Source: Liolophura sinensis (lineage: Eukaryota; Mollusca; Polyplacophora; Chitonida; Chitonidae). Taken from it: DNA of 64,000 nucleotides. A model generated the notes under the pieces. That model saw only the letters and a program-made list of their open reading frames with translations. It did not search any database and was not told the origin of the DNA. Both the position numbers and the translations under genes were made by a program. Location of the stretch: NCBI RefSeq assembly GCF_032854445.1, contig NC_088295.1, positions 90,853,836-90,917,835 of the forward strand. Direction: 5' to 3'. Positions 36,906 through 51,530 of this stretch are shown here, one piece after another; position 1 is the stretch's first letter, and the number at the start of each line of letters is the position of its first letter.

Positions 36906-37160
36906 AATATATGGGCATTTTTCAAAAATTTTTTTGCGTTGTGAGCAAGCGACGCACGACTGGGTGCATTCTAAGTGCCTTTTATCCCAGGTGTCAAGAG
37001 CTGCTGCAGTCTCCATAGCGCACGCACAAAGACCTGCCACAAGACAGACAGGCTAATCCCTATTAAAACAAAGACAGATTCCTGCTGTGTCGGTATCATA
37101 CATTGAACACTTTGAAAAGCCCGAGTTGTTCCTCCTTCTATATATACCTCCACGACCAGA
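36452..37160. mobile_element. TIR element of about 0.7 kb
   Basis: Ends form an inverted repeat of about 39 bp with few mismatches: left CATGGAGGTATACATGGAAG and GAGGAACAACTCG, right the complement of CGTGGAGGTATATATAGAAG and GAGGAACAACTCG. No transposase is visible between them. This is the form of a non-autonomous DNA transposon. Confidence 0.7.
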
Positions 37161-40100
37161 TTTAGAGATCCCTGTGATCACTTGTGATTACTATTTAAAT
37201 GACATCAATGTCATCAATATCATAACCTAACGACAGGCTACCTCCAAAGCAGCTTATTCACAGGAGTTAAATAATACGTGTACCGTGTCATAATGAAGGA
37301 ACTTCATATTCTTATTAAATACCGGTAATACTTATTGGACAAGATTTTGAACATCTTTATAAAAGTGAAACCTAATTTTATGTATTCATTTAGATTGTCT
37401 AGATTGTCTTTAATTCACACTTCAAACTTGTAGGGATTCTGTATGTGTTAAAAAGGGTTTATAATTCAGTGTAGACTCTCATGTTGAAAGTGGGCATATT
37501 TTATTTTTATACAGGCCTATGTATGATTGGTACACAAGAACTGGCGAAGGCAATGTTAAGTCTTCCATATTCCAAAACGATAGCAGATTAACCAACTTGG
37601 TTACTGAAGTATTTGTGCTGTGTAGCTTAGAAAGTATGATTCTGCCCTTTGCAGATCGCATGCTTTAGAAAAGTTGTCTCCCCTGAAAATTGCATCATTC
37701 ATAGTTATTCATCGTTGCATGGCAATTGTCCTGCTCATGTGGGTTTGTTTTCCTTATGATTTGGACATTAAAAATAAGGTCTACATGAAACTAGGTTTCT
37801 TCAAAAATATACAAAACCAGAGATATCAAGGGGTACCTGTACGCGTAGCTGCAGACCAAACATTGTTAGGATGCCGGCTGTTGGCATACATTTGTACTAC
37901 ATGAGGTAGGTAATGTGGGAAAAGCTGTCATCCTGCTTCGTCCTGCTTCATCCACTATTAGGGTATTGTCACACTAAACTGGAAGAAAGCGACAGTGGAT
38001 TTTTGTATTTAGGAACTGCTCTTTCGACATTTGAAAATAACTATTTCAAAATGTTACAATACTCAAAATATTTTAATCTGAAAATAACATAAGCCTTTAA
38101 AAGAAGTAGTAGAATTTTCAGTATCAGATGAAGAAGACACATGCATAAATATTCAGGTGAAACCTGTTCATGAAGGAGTACTATGTCACAATGGATCCAG
38201 CGATAAGGAAATTCTAATTTTGCAAACACTGTTTTCATACTACTAGTATTTCCAGCTTCACAGAGGAAAACCGCACTGTTGATTTTCCCCACCTCTTTCC
38301 TCATCCTTCAAGTAGGTTCTCATCAAATATATGCCACAGTATGTGTTTAACAGTGTACTGAGATGTTTTTTTACAGAATATTATCAATAATGTATGGTGC
38401 CCTGATTTCGGCAGCTTCTCTGATCAGATGCACGACTATTCTGATTAGACTTGAACAGGCAGGTGCTTGCCGAGACTGGTGCTTATGTTCTACAGCTCTG
38501 CATGATGCGGCAGGTTATGGGAGAGGACTGATGTGCGCTGTACTGTATTAGTGATCAAGATACATATCTCAATGTTGTCAACAAAATGTATGGTTAGGAT
38601 TACCGACCAGGGATGAAAGTATCTGAATCAATTTAGCACATATATAATCGGCAGAGCGAGTTTGTCGCGTGTCTGGAGGACAGTGACGTGTATACATGAT
38701 CTAACGGTAATTAGGCTGAGTCAGGGGATAAAACTTTCCATATTCTGCTGCTTTCCCATTATCTTTGACAGATGGACAAAGGGAAGTTTCACTGACACCA
38801 TTGATTGAGATAGAGTGTGTCGACTGTGCAGGTAAAATGTCCGATGATGAATCGAGAACCACCTAGTTAAGGTATATACTGTTACATCAGTAATGCGTTT
38901 GGGACATCATAACCTGCCATTAGGCTCCCCTGAGTTGCTGCTTGCCATGGAACAGGTAGCGTCGTTATTATCCACATCATCTTTTGTCATGCTATAATAC
39001 TATGTTATCATGTACCACAATGCTCATTAAAGGCAGTGTAAAAGAAACGGAACTATTTTTATACCAGCCGCTGACTCACGACACCGACGCTGAACTCAAT
39101 TGTCCGGGCGACGCATCGCTGTTAATTTCTATTCCAGCTGTACATATGTTTGTGTATATATATTCTACTGTGTAGTTTTGATTACACAACTTTCAGTGTG
39201 GACATATACATGTACATGTATCTATTATTATTAAAAGTAGGATCTTATTGTTTGTATTGTCCACGTCATGCAAAAATTGTTATATGTATTTATCCATGGA
39301 TTTAATATTTTTTCTGTCAGTGGGTTTATCATTTAGTCGGATTGTATGTGTATTGTATTAATTTATTTGGAGCCTTTTTAGTAACCAAGTTAATACAGTG
39401 TTCTGTATGAAGTAGCATGTTTCATGAGAAAGAAACTATTTCCTTGTCAGAGTCCAAAGAGTATCGATTGTTTTGCCACTTTTTCTCGTGTGCGTAATTT
39501 TCTGTGAACAGACTGACTCTTTCCAGGAGGGAGATTTTAGTACCATATACTCCACTCAGCGCATTTTCCACTCCATACAATCACCTCAAATTACCAACGC
39601 TCTACTGTGGCCATGTTATTTACGTTTAACCTTATCACTAGTGGACACCGTGTCCTTCCGCAGGTGTCCTGTATCGACGGACATTAATAAAAAAGCGTAA
39701 AGTGTTTGTTGCAATCACATTGTATATCCAATTACAGAATGAGAAAACGTTTCTACTTTGACCCCCCCCCCCCCCACCCCTCACCCTCACCCCCACCCCA
39801 CCCCTGCTCACCCCTCCTCTCCCTGCATTACCTTAGTGTTGTGTTGTTTACAAGGTATCACATGGTGGTTTGCTTGTGGTGTTAGTGATGTAATGCACGT
39901 ATGCAAGAGTGGAGATTGCGCTGCCCGTGCCCGTGGCTAAAAATATGCAAATGCTGAACCAAGTCTCATTTCCTTCCTGAACCTATCGTTGCATCGTCCC
40001 AAGAAGTTGAGATCGGTGTTTGGTGAAGATTTGAGAACTGACACTTTAAGCCTATTCAGGTTGTTTTAAATGGGAGTGTCGAAACGGCCCTCGATAAGCA

Positions 40101-42078
40101 AATGTGGTCCATGGTATGCTGATTTTGTTCTGTGACCATGATGCCTCTAATTTGATATTTACCAAGAGTTGCCAGCAGCGATTCAGTTTTGTTCTGGCAG
40201 TAGTATTAATTATGATATAACGTTCAATTTGCTTCGTACAGACATGCGTTAATTTCTCTTGTTTTCAAGGTACTTTCAGCAGTTGTATGTAGGAAATGCA
40301 TATTTTACTGCTGTTTCTGAAGAATTTTGAATATGTAGGAACTGTCGCTTTAATTTTATCCTTGATCAAAATGTAGCTTTGTCCAAATTGGGAACTTTTA
40401 CATATTGGATGAATTTGGAACACTGGTATATATAATGCTGTTTGAGCCGATCCTGGAAGTCATCTGCATGTACATGTCTATTGGTTTTAAATCTTGAATG
40501 TTGTAAACATCTGTTGTCGGCCATCTCCATGAACAGGTGAGATAGGAAGCAAATCCTGAATGCGCAGCTGTTTCAGGAATCTCTGTCAGCGGGAGGACTT
40601 ATTAAATTGAACATTCCCCAATATTCCTGTATACATGGTTGATGAACAGGGTGCTCCGCGCAGGTACTGTGGCTAAATAATTGGAACCTTTGTCTATAAG
40701 ACTTAATGATCTTCAGGACTGGGAAGAAATTCACATCCGCTGAACTAGGTGCGCTTGCCACATCCAAGAGAGCTGCCGAGGTAGACCGGAAACATGCTTG
40801 GGATTACCGCCTGGATAGCACGGGTTGTTATGGTGTGCACTACCTTGTTAACCAGATGGCCCCTAACTAAATGTAAGCTTCGTGCCATGCTACATTGTCT
40901 CCATTATCTCTGACGTTGTACTGGACAAGTAATATTTTGCTTTCAGTACGATTTTCTCCACTGATCGTCGGACAGGTAAATGATAGAGGTACATGAACTT
41001 AAACTGAGGATGGCATGTTCGAATGAAATAAACTTGTTTTTATACCACTATACTTCAAAATGTGTAATGTGTTCATGGATTTCCCTTACCTCGTGCATAC
41101 ATATATCTGTGTTCTAGGGCTACTGTATGAAGGTAATGCCTGGATCAACCCCTTTGCTGAAACAGAGTGGACATCACAGTCCTCCTTCACACATTTACCC
41201 ACCTGTGGGAGTTTGGCCATTCTGTTTCTTCAAATAATTAGTCCGGTAAAGAGTCCTGTCATGTTATGAATAATTTCATACTTAATATCCGCGACGCTCC
41301 CTGCATTTGACTTGTTGTTGGCAACATGTGCTGTGTAAGGTGTTTTGAAGCTTTTCTGACATACTTCTGGATAGAGTAGGCGGCATCGTTAGTGATTCTT
41401 CTACCATTATATAAGAGATAATAATTTTTGCTTCTTTGGCGCATCTGGCAAACAGGGGACCCAGGATCAATGTCTGTGATGTAAATGCAGTGATCGATTC
41501 ATTGCTCGCATCTTGTTATTAACCCATAGAATGGGACATTATTCGCATCTTGTAAGGAATGTATTTTACATGGTTGATTAATGTTAAGCTTGCAAAACAA
41601 ACAGGGGTGTTTTTTAGTACGTAAAGTAGTAAACGTGAAACCGGCCTGCGTCGTGCGGTACACATCAGTGTGTGGCAAAACGTGACAAGCTATGGAAACA
41701 CGGGGTGCCCGGAAAATCTGTTACGTGAAGGGCAAACGACTGGATAACCCCATGCAGGGTGTTTTGATCTCAGCCTATGTTGAGAGGCGTTGACACAAGA
41801 ATCACCTATGCCCCCCCCACCCCAAACTATATGGACTTGGCTCTTTGATGCGGATTGTCCAGCCTCAGTGTGGAAGATATGAGCGTGATCTGCGGTATCT
41901 TGATCAATATCTATGCACAGACCCATCTGGGCTGTTGTTTGACACGCCGCGGTCTTGATATGCTTGATACGTCAGAGATACACTGCAATATCATGATCAT
42001 TATCCGATTTGTGCGCTTTTGTTTTGATTACTATCGCGAGAATCTGGTGTATAGTGTACGTAGTTCTGAAAGTCATAA
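37161..42078. other. Intergenic sequence without recognised genes
   Basis: About 4.9 kb. Contains a C-rich low-complexity run at about 39762-39800 and TACATGTA repeats near 39208. Short open frames on both strands show no known domain. Confidence 0.55.
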
Positions 42079-42450
42079 TCAAGGTTTAAGCAGAGTTTGT
42101 GGGGTCCCCATAACTCTGATATCAAGGTGAAAATAAGTTTTTCGGGGCCCCCATAACGCTCTGATATCAAGGTTAAGAGTTTGCGGGGCCGTCACAACAC
42201 ATATCAAGGTTAAGAGTTTGTGAAGCCCCCATAACACTCTGGCATCAAGAGAGTTTGCGTGGTACCTATAACACTCTGATATCAAGGTTAAGAGTTTGTG
42301 GGGTCCCCATACTACTCTGATATTAAGGTTAAGAGTTGGCGGGGTCCCCATAACACTGATATCAAGGTTGAGTGTGCGGGGTCCCAGTAACACACTGATA
42401 TCAAGGTTAAGGGTTTGTGGGGTCCCCATAACACTCTGATATCAAGGCTA
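42079..42450. repeat. 41-bp minisatellite, about 9 degenerate copies
   Basis: Unit type CCCCATAACACTCTGATATC then AAGGTTAAGAGTTTGTGGGG T, with small indels. The 116-codon open frame across it on the minus strand is repeat-derived, not a gene. Confidence 0.85.
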
Positions 42451-43845
42451 AAGACAAGACAGCACCTGGCCAAAACATATTACAATCTAAAGCAGCATTG
42501 TCTAGCTTTCTAAAAAGTATCACACTTTATTATTTTAATGAGATTTCATCTCCTAACTCGTATAACAAAAGGACAATGCTGCTCAAATGGCTGGTGTGAA
42601 TCAAGGCAGGGCACGTATAGCATTTACAAATTCACTCCATGAAGTGACATATGATAACACAAAACTACTGCATAAGGTAGCCTAAGGTCCGTTTCATTAG
42701 TGTTGTGGGACAGGTCTATCATTTACGGGCCACCACAAATGTAAAATCAGTTGCTATACAAGCCGTGTAATGTTCCATGATGGTATCACAAAGTATGTCA
42801 GACAATAGCATACTGTTTCGGGCCAAACCGCATTAACCTCCCCAGTAGACCTTAGGCTTCCATATACACGCTGTTCAAGTTATACAAATCCATTTTTTGT
42901 AGTTCATGGAAGCAGTCAGAATGCAGTTGCTAAATAACAAATGTCAGAGTCTGAAAAATTCATCAGGGATGCCGAAGTTTTATGGAAATGAAAAGGTGGC
43001 ATCTCATGGGACAACGCTTAAAATGAATTTAATCTTATGATATACTTTTTCTCTCTGAATGTATTAGAATTGAGGAATTTAAATTTTGCCCTTTGTCTTT
43101 CTCGAATATAAGGGATGCTTTTTTTTGTTTCTTTAAAAAGTATTACGTTATTGTGAAGTGTTTTGTACATTATGGAGTGATATTGTACGAGCCGATTCAA
43201 ATTCATTTTAATTCACACGTGTTCAAAATTTTGCGTTTTTTTTTTTGTTTTTGCTTTGACACCAAAGTGTGAATATCACGAAAACGCGTCAGTCACTTTT
43301 GATTATTATCGCTTGAGTATTTTGCGGAATTTCGAAATCAACAGGTAAACACGGTAACGCCTCCCCGCCCAATGATTGTAGCATATAAAGTTACCTCCCT
43401 TTGCTACCCTGCAATATGAAAAAAAAATACGGCTCTCTAGATCGAAGTACAGGGTGGTCAAGTCGTACAACCCAACTGATTCCAATGAACCACATTTATA
43501 GCTATACAATGCCGTAAAATTATTAAAACGCAGGGCTTAAGCCGTGATGTTTTGTCTGACGTCCTAGCCAAGAATCTCGGCTGTAATATTTTAATATGGG
43601 GCTAGGCGTAGATCACAGTCGAAGAATCTTCCAGGTTAAAATAGTGGTATTTAAATATAACTTCGCACGTAGAATCTCCACACCACAAAAATCCGTGCAA
43701 AACAAGCCACTACATGCATTTACTGGGCAATACTCCAATAAATTATACTCGCCAAGACATTCTCTGCTCCTCTGCCAAGATTTGCCATACTCTGTAGCCC
43801 TGAAGGCCGCTAAATCCAAGAGGCAGTTGTGACTTACGTATGTTA
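42451..43845. other. No recognised gene
   Basis: AT-rich intergenic DNA. A GTTACCTCCCTTTG motif at about 43390 matches the pair in the XRCC1/ZDHHC promoter, but no start or exon is identifiable near it. Confidence 0.5.
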
Positions 43846-46800
43846 GACAGTGACCCGCCTGTACAGTAGACCGCCGACATTCTCTACACGCCATATTACT
43901 GTGTGTTAGAGTGTGACCCCGCCTGTACAGTAGGCCGCTAACATTCTCTACACGCCATATTACTGTGTGTTAGACTATGACCCGCCTGTACAGTAGACCG
44001 CCGACATTCTCTACACGCCATATTACTGTGTGTTAGACTGTGACCCGCCTGTACAGTAGGCCGGCAACATTCTCTACACGCCATATTACTGTGTGTTAGA
44101 CAGTGGCCCGCCTGTACAGTAGGCCGCCGACATTCTCTACACGACATATTACTGTGTGTTAGAGTGTGACCCTGCCTGTACAGTAGGCCGGCAACATTCT
44201 CTGCACGCCATATTACTGTGTGTTAGACAGTGGCCCCGCCTGTACAGTAGGCCGGCAACATTCTCTACACGCCATATTACTATGTGTTAGACTGTGACCC
44301 GCCTGTACAGTAGTCCGCCGACATTCTCTACACGCATTATTACTGTATGTTAGACAGTAACCCGCCCGTACAGGAGTCCGCCGACATTCTCTACACGCCA
44401 TATTACTGTATGTTAGACAGTGACCCGCCTGTACAGTAGACCGCCAACATTCTCTACACGCCATATTACTGTATGTTAGACAGTAACCCGCCTGTACAGT
44501 AGTCCGCCGACATTCTCTACACGCCATATTACTGTATGTTAGATAGTGACCCGCCTGTACAGTGGTCCGCCAACATTCTCTACACGCCATATTACTGTAT
44601 GTTAGACAGTGGCCCGCCTGTACAGTAGTCCGCCAACATTCTCTACACCCCACATTACTATATGTTAGACACTGACCCGCCTGTACAGTAGACTGCCAAA
44701 ATTCTCTACACGCCATATTACTGTGTGTTAGACAGTGACCTGCCTGTACAGTAGGCCGCCAACATTCTGTACACCCCATATTACTGTGTGTTGGAGTGTG
44801 ACCTGCCTTTACAGTAGTCCACCAACATTCTCTACACGCCATATTACTGTATGTTAGACAGTAACCCGCCTGTACAGTAGGCCGGCAACATTCTCTACAC
44901 GCCATATTACTGTATGTTAGACAGTGACCTGCCTGTACAGTAGTTCGCCAACATTCTCTGCACCCAATATTACTGTGTGTTAGACTGTGACCCGCCTGTA
45001 CAGTGGTCCGCCGACATTCTCTACACGACATATTACTGTATATTAGACAGTGACCTGCCTGTACAGTGGTCCACCGACATTCTCTACAAGTCATATTACT
45101 GTATCTTAGACAGTGACCTGCCTGTACAGTAGTCCGCCAACATTCTCTACACCCCATATCACAGTGTGTTAGACTGTGACCCGCCCGTACAGTGGTCCGC
45201 CAACATTCTCTGCATGCCATATTACTGTGTGTTGGACTGTGACCTGCCTGTACAGTAGGCCGCCAACATTCTCTGCACGCCATATTACTGTGTGTTAGAC
45301 TGTGACCCGCCTGTACAGTGGTCCGGCAACATTCTCTACACGACATATTACTGTATGTTAGACAGTGGCCCGCCTGTACAGTAGGCCGCCAAAATTCTCT
45401 ACACGCCATATTACTGTGTGTTAGACTGTGACCCGCCTGTACAGTGGTCCGCCAACATTCTCTGCACGCCATATTACTGTGTGTTAGACTGTGACCCGCC
45501 TGTACAGTGGTCCGCCAACATTCTCTGCACGCCATATTACTGTATGTTAGACATTGACCTGCCTGTACAGTAGGCCGCCAACATTCTCTACACGCCATAT
45601 TACTATGTGATAGACTGAGACCCGCCTGTACAGTAGGTCGCTAACATTCTCTACACGCCATATTACTGTATGTTAGACAGTAACCCGCCCGTACAGTAGG
45701 CCGCCAACATTCTCTATGAGTAATATTACTGTATGCTAGACAGTGACCCGCCTGTACAGTAGTCCGCCAACATTCTCTACACGCCATATTACTGTATGTT
45801 AGATAGTGAACCGTCTGTACAGTGGTCCGCCAACATTCTCTGCACCCCATATTACTGTGTTAGACAGTGACCCGCCTGTACATTAGTCCGCCAACATTCT
45901 CTACACGCCATATTACTGTATGTTAGACAGTGACCCGCCCGTACATTAGGCCGCCAACATTCTCTACACCCCATATTACTGTGTGTTAGAGTGTGACCTG
46001 CCTTTACAGTAGTCCACCAACATTCTTTACACGCCATATTACAGTGTGTTAGACTGTGACCCGCCTGTACAGTAGGCCGCCAAAATTCTCTACACGCCAT
46101 ATAACTGTATGTTAGATAGTGACCCGCCTGTACAGTAGGCCGCCAACATTCTCTACACCCCATATTACTATATGTTAGACAGTGACCGGCCTGTACAGTA
46201 GTCCGCCAACATTCTCTACACCCCATATTACTGTATGTTAGACAGTGACCCGCCTGTACAGTAGGCCGCCAACATTCTCTACACGCCATATTACTGTATG
46301 TTAGACAGTGACCTGCCTGTACAGTAGTCCGCCAACATTCTCTGCACCCCATATTACTGTGTGTTAGACTGTGACCCGCCTGTACAGTGGTCCGCCAACA
46401 TTCTCTACACGACATATTACTGTATGTTAAACAGTGACCCGCCTGTACAGTGGTCCGCCAACATTATCTACACGCCATATTACCGTATGTTAGACAGTGA
46501 TCTGCCTGTACAGTAGTCCGCCGACATTCTCTACACGCCATATTACTGTATGTTAGACAGTGACCTGCCTGTACAGTAATCCGCCATCATTCTCTACACC
46601 CCCATATTACTGTGAGTTAGACTGTGACCTGCCTGTACAGTGGTCCGCCGACATTCTCTACACGCCATTTTACTGTATGTTAGACTGTGACCCGCCTGTA
46701 CAGTAGTCCGCCGACATTCTCTACGAGTCATATTACTGTAAGTTAGACAGTGACCCGCTGTACAGTAGTCCGCCGACATTCTCTGCACGCCATATTACTG

Positions 46801-47295
46801 TATGTTAGACAGTGACCCGCCTGTACAGTAGTCCGCCGACATTCTTTACACGCCATATTACTGTATGTTAGACTGTGACCCGCTGTACAGTAGTCCGCCG
46901 ACATTCTCTACATGCCATATTACTGTGTGTTAGACTGTGACTCGCCTGTACAGTAGTCCGCCGACATTCTCTACACGCCATATTACTCTATGTTAGACTG
47001 TGACCCGCCTGTACAGTAGTCCGCCGACATTCTCTACACGCCAAATTACTGTGTGTTAGACTGTGACCCGCCTGTACAGTAGTCCGCCGACATTCTCTAC
47101 ACGCCATATTACTGTATGTTAGACAGTGACCCGCCTGTACAGGAGTCCGCCGACATTCTCTACACGCCATATTGCTGTATGTTAGACAGTGACCCGCTTG
47201 TACAGTAGGCCGCCGACATTCTCTACGAGTCATATTACTGTATGTTAGACAGTGACCCTCTGTACAGTAGTCCGCCGACATTCTCTACAACCCTC
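43846..47295. repeat. 63-bp minisatellite, about 55 copies
   Basis: Unit of 63 bp: TACTGTATGTTAGACAGTGA, CCCGCCTGTACAGTAGTCCG, CCAACATTCTCTACACGCCA, TAT. As 63 is a multiple of three, one minus-strand frame stays open for up to 461 codons (a 21-residue repeat of MACRECWRTTVQAG type). Frequent differences between units change amino acids (Tyr/His, Cys/Ser, Trp/Arg/Cys), and one-base indels break the frame at several places. I read it as non-coding. Confidence 0.93.
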
Positions 47296-47995
47296 TACAA
47301 GCCATGCTGATCACTCACCATGAATACTTCTGTGCACATTTGTGATACACATTAGTGATGATCGTGAGTTCCGAAAAACAGAAGTTTCGCATTTTGACAG
47401 GATATGTTTTTTCATCGAGGAAGCTGGCCTGTTTTATAACGGCTACTGTGTGTGTATAAACCAGAGGCATGATGGACTGAAGCGTAACCAGAACATGGTG
47501 GATTATTTTGTTATCAGAAATCTCTTAACCTTTTGCGACGCCACTCACAGCTCATTGCCCACGACGTGAGCACGAATTGGACATGTTTATTTCTTTTTCC
47601 TTTACAGAACACTACGAACTCTATTGTCAATAGATCGATATAGCAGAAGGACTAGGGGAATGTATTGTAAAAGTATCTTCTTCAACATAGCTTACGAAGT
47701 ATTGATATCTAGTTTGAATGTAATGTTATTCAAACAACTTAGAAGCACTCTGCACGTGAATTATCATTGATTACAAGAACGTACATTAACGTTTTAAAAG
47801 GTGATCTGAAAATACTGAAATAAAAAAAATTTGGCATTTGCAGACTGATGAATTGCCTAGTAGAGAAACTGAAGGGTGCACAGCGAATCATCAGTTGATG
47901 AAACATCATGGAAAAAGGAAGGTGTGTGGTGTCCATTGAGCTTTTTTACAACATGTACAGCAGGTTGACAGGTTTGAGAAACCATCAGACTTCTA
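47296..47995. other. No recognised gene
   Basis: About 700 bp of AT-rich sequence between two arrays. No exon or repeat family recognised. Confidence 0.5.
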
Positions 47996-48345
47996 GTTCA
48001 TGGAAATGAACCAGTGTGTGGGTCATTATCCGTTCTTACGCGATGGACATGGACAGATGTGTGAGGATCAAGAAACGATTGAACGTCATGGAGATGGGCA
48101 GGTGTGAGGGGATATTAGGCGATTCAACGTCATGAAGATGTGCAGGTGTGCGGGGATATTAGGCGATTCAACGTCATGAAGATGTGCAGGTGTGCGGGGA
48201 TATTAGGCGATTCAACGTCATGGAGATGGACAGGTCTGTGGGGTTACTTGGCGATCTAACGCCATGAAGATGTGCAGGTATGCGTGGCCATTAGACGATT
48301 TAACGTCATGGAGATGGGTAGGTGTGCGGGGTTGTTAATCTGTGC
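47996..48345. repeat. 44-bp minisatellite, about 8 copies
   Basis: Unit type ACGTCATGAAGATGTGCAGG, TGTGCGGGGATATTAGGCGA, TTCA. The central copies (48120-48230) are nearly identical; the outer ones are degenerate. Confidence 0.85.
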
Positions 48346-51300
48346 TGGGGTTTTAGCATACCTTATAAGACAGAAAAGGGATCGTTTCTATCTTAGGATT
48401 TTCATCACTTTTAAAATTAAATGGTGTTCAGTATTTGTCCAAAGATCCACTTCTCGTGAGTTCTACTGAAAGACCAAAATTATTTTAAACAAGAATGTGC
48501 ATGTCGTAGCGTGAGCAGACAGTCACGCTCATCAAAATGATGAAATCCGCAGGCTGTTTGCTGAGATGCCGTCCAGAGAAGCAATTATCCTCTTCGGAGA
48601 ATTCCTCACGTAGTAATCTTGATAATTGCAATTCCTTTCGTAATCAGCTTGATGATCAATTAAATGTGAATTTGTCAAATTAACCAAAGTCGTACATTTA
48701 GCAGCTGATAGTGCGTGATGTCATTTTCTAACTGTGGCTCACGTGTTAACCACGACAGAAGACATCTTACATTGCAAGCAGAAATTTTGTCCCCAAATAA
48801 CTATCAAAGCTCGAAAACTGTCAGTGTTTCGCTGTACTCGAGTGAATGCAGCTTTCATACCCAGCTGTTGAATGAGAACCACCATTCCGATAACTGTCAC
48901 GAATTACCTTACTGCATGCAACCTCGTATAGAACAGCATCAAGCGGTGCGACGCAAAACAAACATGCGTTAGAATGACACATATAAGTAACTGACGCCAC
49001 ACCATCGTCGTTTATAACAGTCGACAATTGTCCTCATCTCTAAAGTTCAGCATTTCTCACTTACACTGTGGCAATTTTTTGCTGCACGACTCCGGAATAA
49101 ATATTTATCGGCGTCCCTGACAACAGCACACATCATGTAAGTGTCAGAGGTAGCCAATAAACATCACCGTCTCCTGATAATTGAAGGCATCTCTGGATAA
49201 GTAGCTCAGTGTGTAAAGTTCAACAGCTGCAAACATGTGTGGGCATTTAATACCAAGTTAGTTTTATGCTGAACCCTCTGGACACTAATTAAAACAGTTG
49301 TTTGGCATGACTTTATGACTTGATGGTATATGTACACATACATAAACAACTAATACTTTATGCCCGGTGTCATGCACTGGTGATGGAGTAATCAACCTGA
49401 AGTTGATAACATTGAGTTATACTGTTTGGCAGCGTTGTGATCGCGATTGATCCACTACGGAAAGTAATCCCGAGAGAACAACTACTACAGCTACAAATCT
49501 GTTCTCCTTTGAAATATTTATGTTTATGAACATCAATATAAAAACATCAGGATTCCGTCGTCAATCACTTCTTTTATGGTGTAGATTCTAATGATGTAAT
49601 CCCTGTCCTTTATTGACGTGTTTATCATTTTGCGGACAATTCCGTGTGCAGCTATAACTCGAACATAGCAACGGAATTTGGCTATTCGAAACATGGGATA
49701 AACTGGAAAGTGAGAACGTGAACGTGTCTTACATAGCAAATCTGTCGAGCCCTTTGCAATCATCGCTTCGTAACACTGTACTGTACTTGAACAGGGGAGA
49801 AACGATCCATTTTATCGTACAATTTGCGCATCTCTCTCCTCTTAAATACAAGGATCCACAACGCGGCATTTGACGAAAATGTGACTTTGTCGAAGTCTAC
49901 CGAGCAAAGAGAACCGAACCATTTTAATATAAAATGTCGTGGTTCTCTGTTCCTTGTCTCAGGTACACCTTTAGACACAACGCGATAAAACGACATTTTA
50001 GTTATGAAATGTCACAACAATGTAAATCAACATGGCCGAAAGTAATAGCCGATTTTTTTTCTCTGCGTTTGCGCAAATGGCTGAGTGGGAGGCAACATTT
50101 AAAATTAAAGCGTTTCTTTGTAGCATTGTCGTGTTAGTTCCCTTATAACTGACCGTGCCAACGCCCAAGAGAGATATTATAGTTTAATATGTCGCGATGT
50201 TGCAGTTTTGAAGACACCAAAGCTCGAAAACGACGGCGCGACGATGCAACATTTTACTTTAAAATAAACGTGTTTTCGCGCTGGTGGATTAATAGTGATC
50301 CACAACGCAAATACAACATTTCAATCTATATTACCGTGATTTCCAGTAAGCGAATTGTGGTCAACCTGCCAAAGCGACAGGTTAAACCTAGGGTTGTTCC
50401 TCTCACAAATATGCATGGGCTCAGAAGATCTGTAGATCTCAAGCAGACCAATCCACGAAGTTTGCCCACAGCGAAACTTGTCGGAAATTTAGTCGGTGGA
50501 AATCCGTCATGCATTAAATGTGTTACCGAAAGGCGACATTTATAGCGTACATTAAGTCTACCAATATATATACATACAGGTAGAAAATAAGCCATAAGGC
50601 ACAGACTGAACAGAAAAATATTTTAAAGCTCTATAAATCTTTGAAAGTCAAGGAGAAGGAATTGAACACTGGGGACAAAGGACTGGCTGGCAATTCACTC
50701 TGAGCAGCCATGTTGTAGAACTTTCTTTCTGGTGCTACTTTCCCTTTTTCATCAGGGCGACAGCGAGGTTTTACATTTACAAAACGGTGCCTTCCTGTTA
50801 TGCAAATGAAAGACTATGGAACAACAGAGGCACAATAATGTAACGTTGTGGGGTGGGAGAGTTGTAACGCAGCTCGATGACCACAGTGGGTTTCTTTAGA
50901 GGAGACAAGTTTGTCAGTGTTTCAGACATTATAGTAAAAACAAGATTTGATGGTGGCGGATATTGCGGCAATTCGCTGTCAGCAACAGTATGATTATCTC
51001 TTCACTTTATGTCCGGCAATGGTACTTGTGGTGACAAAAATCGACTAGACAAAACCGCACAGACATAGCTGACATTTCTGGCCTAAAGTCGTTTTCGACG
51101 GTATAAATTGCTTCCAGAATACTTTGAGAAAAGGGAAGAATTATTGTTTTACATTATATATGTATAGGCACAGTCTACATCAGGTCCACTCAGTGTCAAC
51201 TAAAAGTATAAAAATACCCATGACGTGGAAATCCACCAGCACTCGTGACTTAAACGTACAGAACATGGCGATATTTTATCGACTTGTCCCAAACATTTAT

Positions 51301-51417
51301 TTACTTTACGAACGTTTTCACGCGGTATATTGCAGACGCCATATTTGTGGATAAGGCAGATAGAGCAGACACCAACAGATGAGCACCCAACCACGCCAGC
51401 TTCCTGAGGCGAACTGA
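48346..51417. other. Intergenic sequence without recognised genes
   Basis: About 3 kb. The segment 49790-50560 is richer in CpG and repeats short words such as CGACATTTTA and GATCCACAACGC, but I find no duplicated unit or domain. A 118-codon plus-strand frame at 50189-50545 has no recognisable similarity. Confidence 0.45.
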
Positions 51418-51530
51418 CTGGTGTAACACCATCGTCGTCGAGATAAACTCGCTGGCGCGAAACCATTGTCATCGAGACAAACCCGCTTGTGTAAAGCCAC
51501 CGTCATCAAGATAAACTCGCTGGTGCAGCT
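51418..51530. repeat. 34-bp repeat, three copies
   Basis: Units at 51418-51451, 51452-51485 and 51486-51519 of the type CTGGTGTAACACCATCGTCG then TCGAGATAAACTCG, with the start of a fourth. Confidence 0.8.
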